Source: Rhodobacter sp. SY28-1 (GTDB lineage: Bacteria; Pseudomonadota; Alphaproteobacteria; Rhodobacterales; Rhodobacteraceae). From it: DNA of 64,000 nt. The notes below the pieces were generated by a model, which was not told the DNA's origin, did not search any database, and was given only the letters and a program-made list of their open reading frames with translations. The stretch's first letter is position 1, and every line of letters begins with the position of its first letter. Positions 63,062-64,000 of the stretch are shown piece after piece. A program made the position numbers and the translations under genes. The stretch is from positions 1 through 64,000 of the forward strand of contig NZ_STGH01000004.1 of NCBI RefSeq assembly GCF_005222785.1, written 5' to 3'.

Positions 63062-63522
63062 GCGTAGCGCACCGGGCGGCGCCCCGGATCGACGACACCC
63101 AGCGTGGCCAGCGTGCTGGCACCCAGAACCCAGGCCCAGGCCCCGGCCCCCAGCATCCGGGTGGTCACACCGCTGGTGTCCGATCCGGAGAAGGACAGGC
63201 TTCCGTCCGGCTGTCGCAGAAGCAGGAACAGTGCCCAGGCCACAAGGGCTACGGGCAGCACGCCGGTCAGGAAGGCCAAGAGGCGCGACTCGCGACCGAT
63301 GAGGGCGAAAAGTATAAACATCGCGGCCAGCACGAAGGAACAGCCATAGGCGATCGTCTCGGGCCTTGCATCGGCAAGGATCGCCTGCGCCCCTTCGGCA
63401 TCCAGCGCGCGCAGCACGGTCCAGGGCACGACGTTCTCGCCAAAGGGCGAGGACAGCCAGGGCAGGAAGAGGCTGGTCAGAATGGCAATGGCCGCAACAA
63501 TCGCAAGAGGACGGGACAGCAT
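63058..63522 (-). CDS. Four-span membrane protein of unknown function
   Basis: This 154-aa protein has four predicted spans: AIVAAIAILTSLFLPWL near the N-terminus, AYGCSFVLAAMFILFALIG, LLAFLTGVLPVALVAWALF, and LGAGAWAWVLGASTLATLGV near the end. The loop between spans 1 and 2 carries a short acidic stretch, and the tail is basic (DPGRRPVRYA). No family is recognised. It converges on the SDR gene with a four-base overlap and diverges from the ABC ATPase gene at the window end. Confidence 0.7.
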   Translation of the reverse strand: MLSRPLAIVAAIAILTSLFLPWLSSPFGENVVPWTVLRALDAEGAQAILADARPETIAYGCSFVLAAMFILFALIGRESRLLAFLTGVLPVALVAWALFLLLRQPDGSLSFSGSDTSGVTTRMLGAGAWAWVLGASTLATLGVVDPGRRPVRYA

Positions 63523-63752
63523 CGCAGCACCTGTCGGTTAACCAATTCTGCAAGGCAAGCACCAGAGGTGATTCCCGTCAAATTTCCCAACAAATATGGG
63601 TCGAATTGGATCGGACCCCGCATCAATCCCCGATTGCGTTCCGGCTTTGATGCGGCCTGATCCCTAGTTGTCGGTCTCGGGTCCCGGCTCTGGTATTGCC
63701 CGTCAGGACCAGCGCTGCTAGGGGAAAGCCTGACCGATTTCGTTGAGTATCC
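63523..63752. promoter_or_regulatory. Divergent gap before terminal ABC ATPase gene
   Basis: This 230-bp region lies between the membrane-protein gene (minus) and the ABC ATPase gene (plus). The left half is comparatively AT-rich (AAATTTCCCAACAAATATGG near 63580) and probably holds promoters. I see no clear repeat, RNA gene or regulator site that I can name, and no convincing ribosome site beyond GGGGAAAG about 30 bases before the ATG. Confidence 0.3.
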
Positions 63753-64000
63753 ATGCCCGACCGTCCCCCTCTTCGTCTGGAAGTGTCGAACCTCAGCCGG
63801 TCCTTCGGCGGACGGATGGTGGTCGACCAGGTGTCGCTGGCGGTGGCCGCAGGGCAGGTGACTTGCCTTCTGGGGCCTTCGGGCTGCGGCAAGTCCACCA
63901 CGCTGCGGATCATCGCCGGGGTCGAACGCGCCGATGCGGGCGAGGTGCGGCTGGACGGGCAGACTGTAGCCGGTCCGGGTGTGCATGTCCCGCCCGAGGT
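63753..64000 (+). CDS. ABC transporter ATP-binding protein, N-terminal part (cut by window end)
   Basis: Only the first 82 codons are in the window. They show the start of an ABC ATPase: LEVSNLSRSFGGRMVVDQVS, Walker A LLGPSGCGKSTTLRIIAG and a following GEVRLDGQTVAGPGVHVPPE. The VHVPPE string is typical of the iron(III)/thiamine/polyamine importer class (FbpC/PotA-like). No partner gene lies upstream in the window, so the substrate cannot be judged. The gene continues beyond the right edge. Confidence 0.85.
   Translation, partial: MPDRPPLRLEVSNLSRSFGGRMVVDQVSLAVAAGQVTCLLGPSGCGKSTTLRIIAGVERADAGEVRLDGQTVAGPGVHVPPE

Overview
The window is about 64 kb of GC-rich chromosome. Gene content suggests a Rhodobacteraceae-type alphaproteobacterium (Rhodobacter/Tabrizicola/Gemmobacter-like). 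The main reasons are a nuo operon interrupted by many small extra genes, DUF5337/DUF5333-type proteins inside it, a TGA-N9-TCA iron box in front of hemP, a CtrA-type TTAA-N7-TTAA site, and a lipoprotein family I associate with this group. Species assignment is inference. I see no tRNA, rRNA, CRISPR array, insertion sequence or prophage.

Layout. 1-1.4 kb: phoU-phoB, probably the tail of a pst operon. 1.6-6 kb: a class III aminotransferase/kinase pair, an iron-regulated 40-aa ORF coupled to hemP, moaA, and a lipoprotein. 6.2-19.8 kb: an amino-sugar (GalNAc/GlcNAc) utilisation locus. Its minus-strand arm encodes a four-part ABC importer, a Gfo/Idh oxidoreductase, two SIS proteins, a ROK kinase, a GatZ-family protein and a NagA/AgaA deacetylase. 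A divergent plus-strand arm encodes a GntR regulator and a GH20 hexosaminidase with no signal peptide. Together these could take imported amino-sugar glycosides to fructose-6-phosphate. 20-25.6 kb: a small secreted protein, an AlkD-like gene, a DUF3833 lipoprotein, glmU-glmS and gph. 25.7-29.5 kb: a tightly overlapped MFS-DegT-SNase-MBL operon.

30.4-54 kb: all fourteen nuo genes for respiratory complex I, followed in the same direction by birA, coaX and an RNase J gene. Eleven other reading frames sit among the nuo genes. They include an AT-rich, foreign-looking gene between nuoD and nuoE, two membrane-anchored proteins that share a C-terminal helix-hairpin-helix-like domain with an extended NuoE, and a 57-aa ORF between nuoK and nuoL. 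NuoL carries a His-rich and Ala/Glu-rich insertion. 54-64 kb: a DEAD-box helicase, prfC, secreted and hypothetical proteins, a tandem pair of 352-aa ATP-grasp paralogues, an NTF2-like protein, an SDR lacking the usual Tyr-x3-Lys, a membrane protein and the start of an ABC ATPase.

Intergenic structure is unusually regular. A ~105-bp repeat recurs four times (three copies at convergent gene ends), an identical 15-bp palindrome follows two stop codons at the same distance, and perfect AT-rich hairpins stand out in GC-rich DNA. The most promising leads for undescribed biology are the nuo-embedded helix-hairpin-helix trio, the AT-rich gene in nuo, the tandem ATP-grasp pair and the GatZ-containing amino-sugar pathway.
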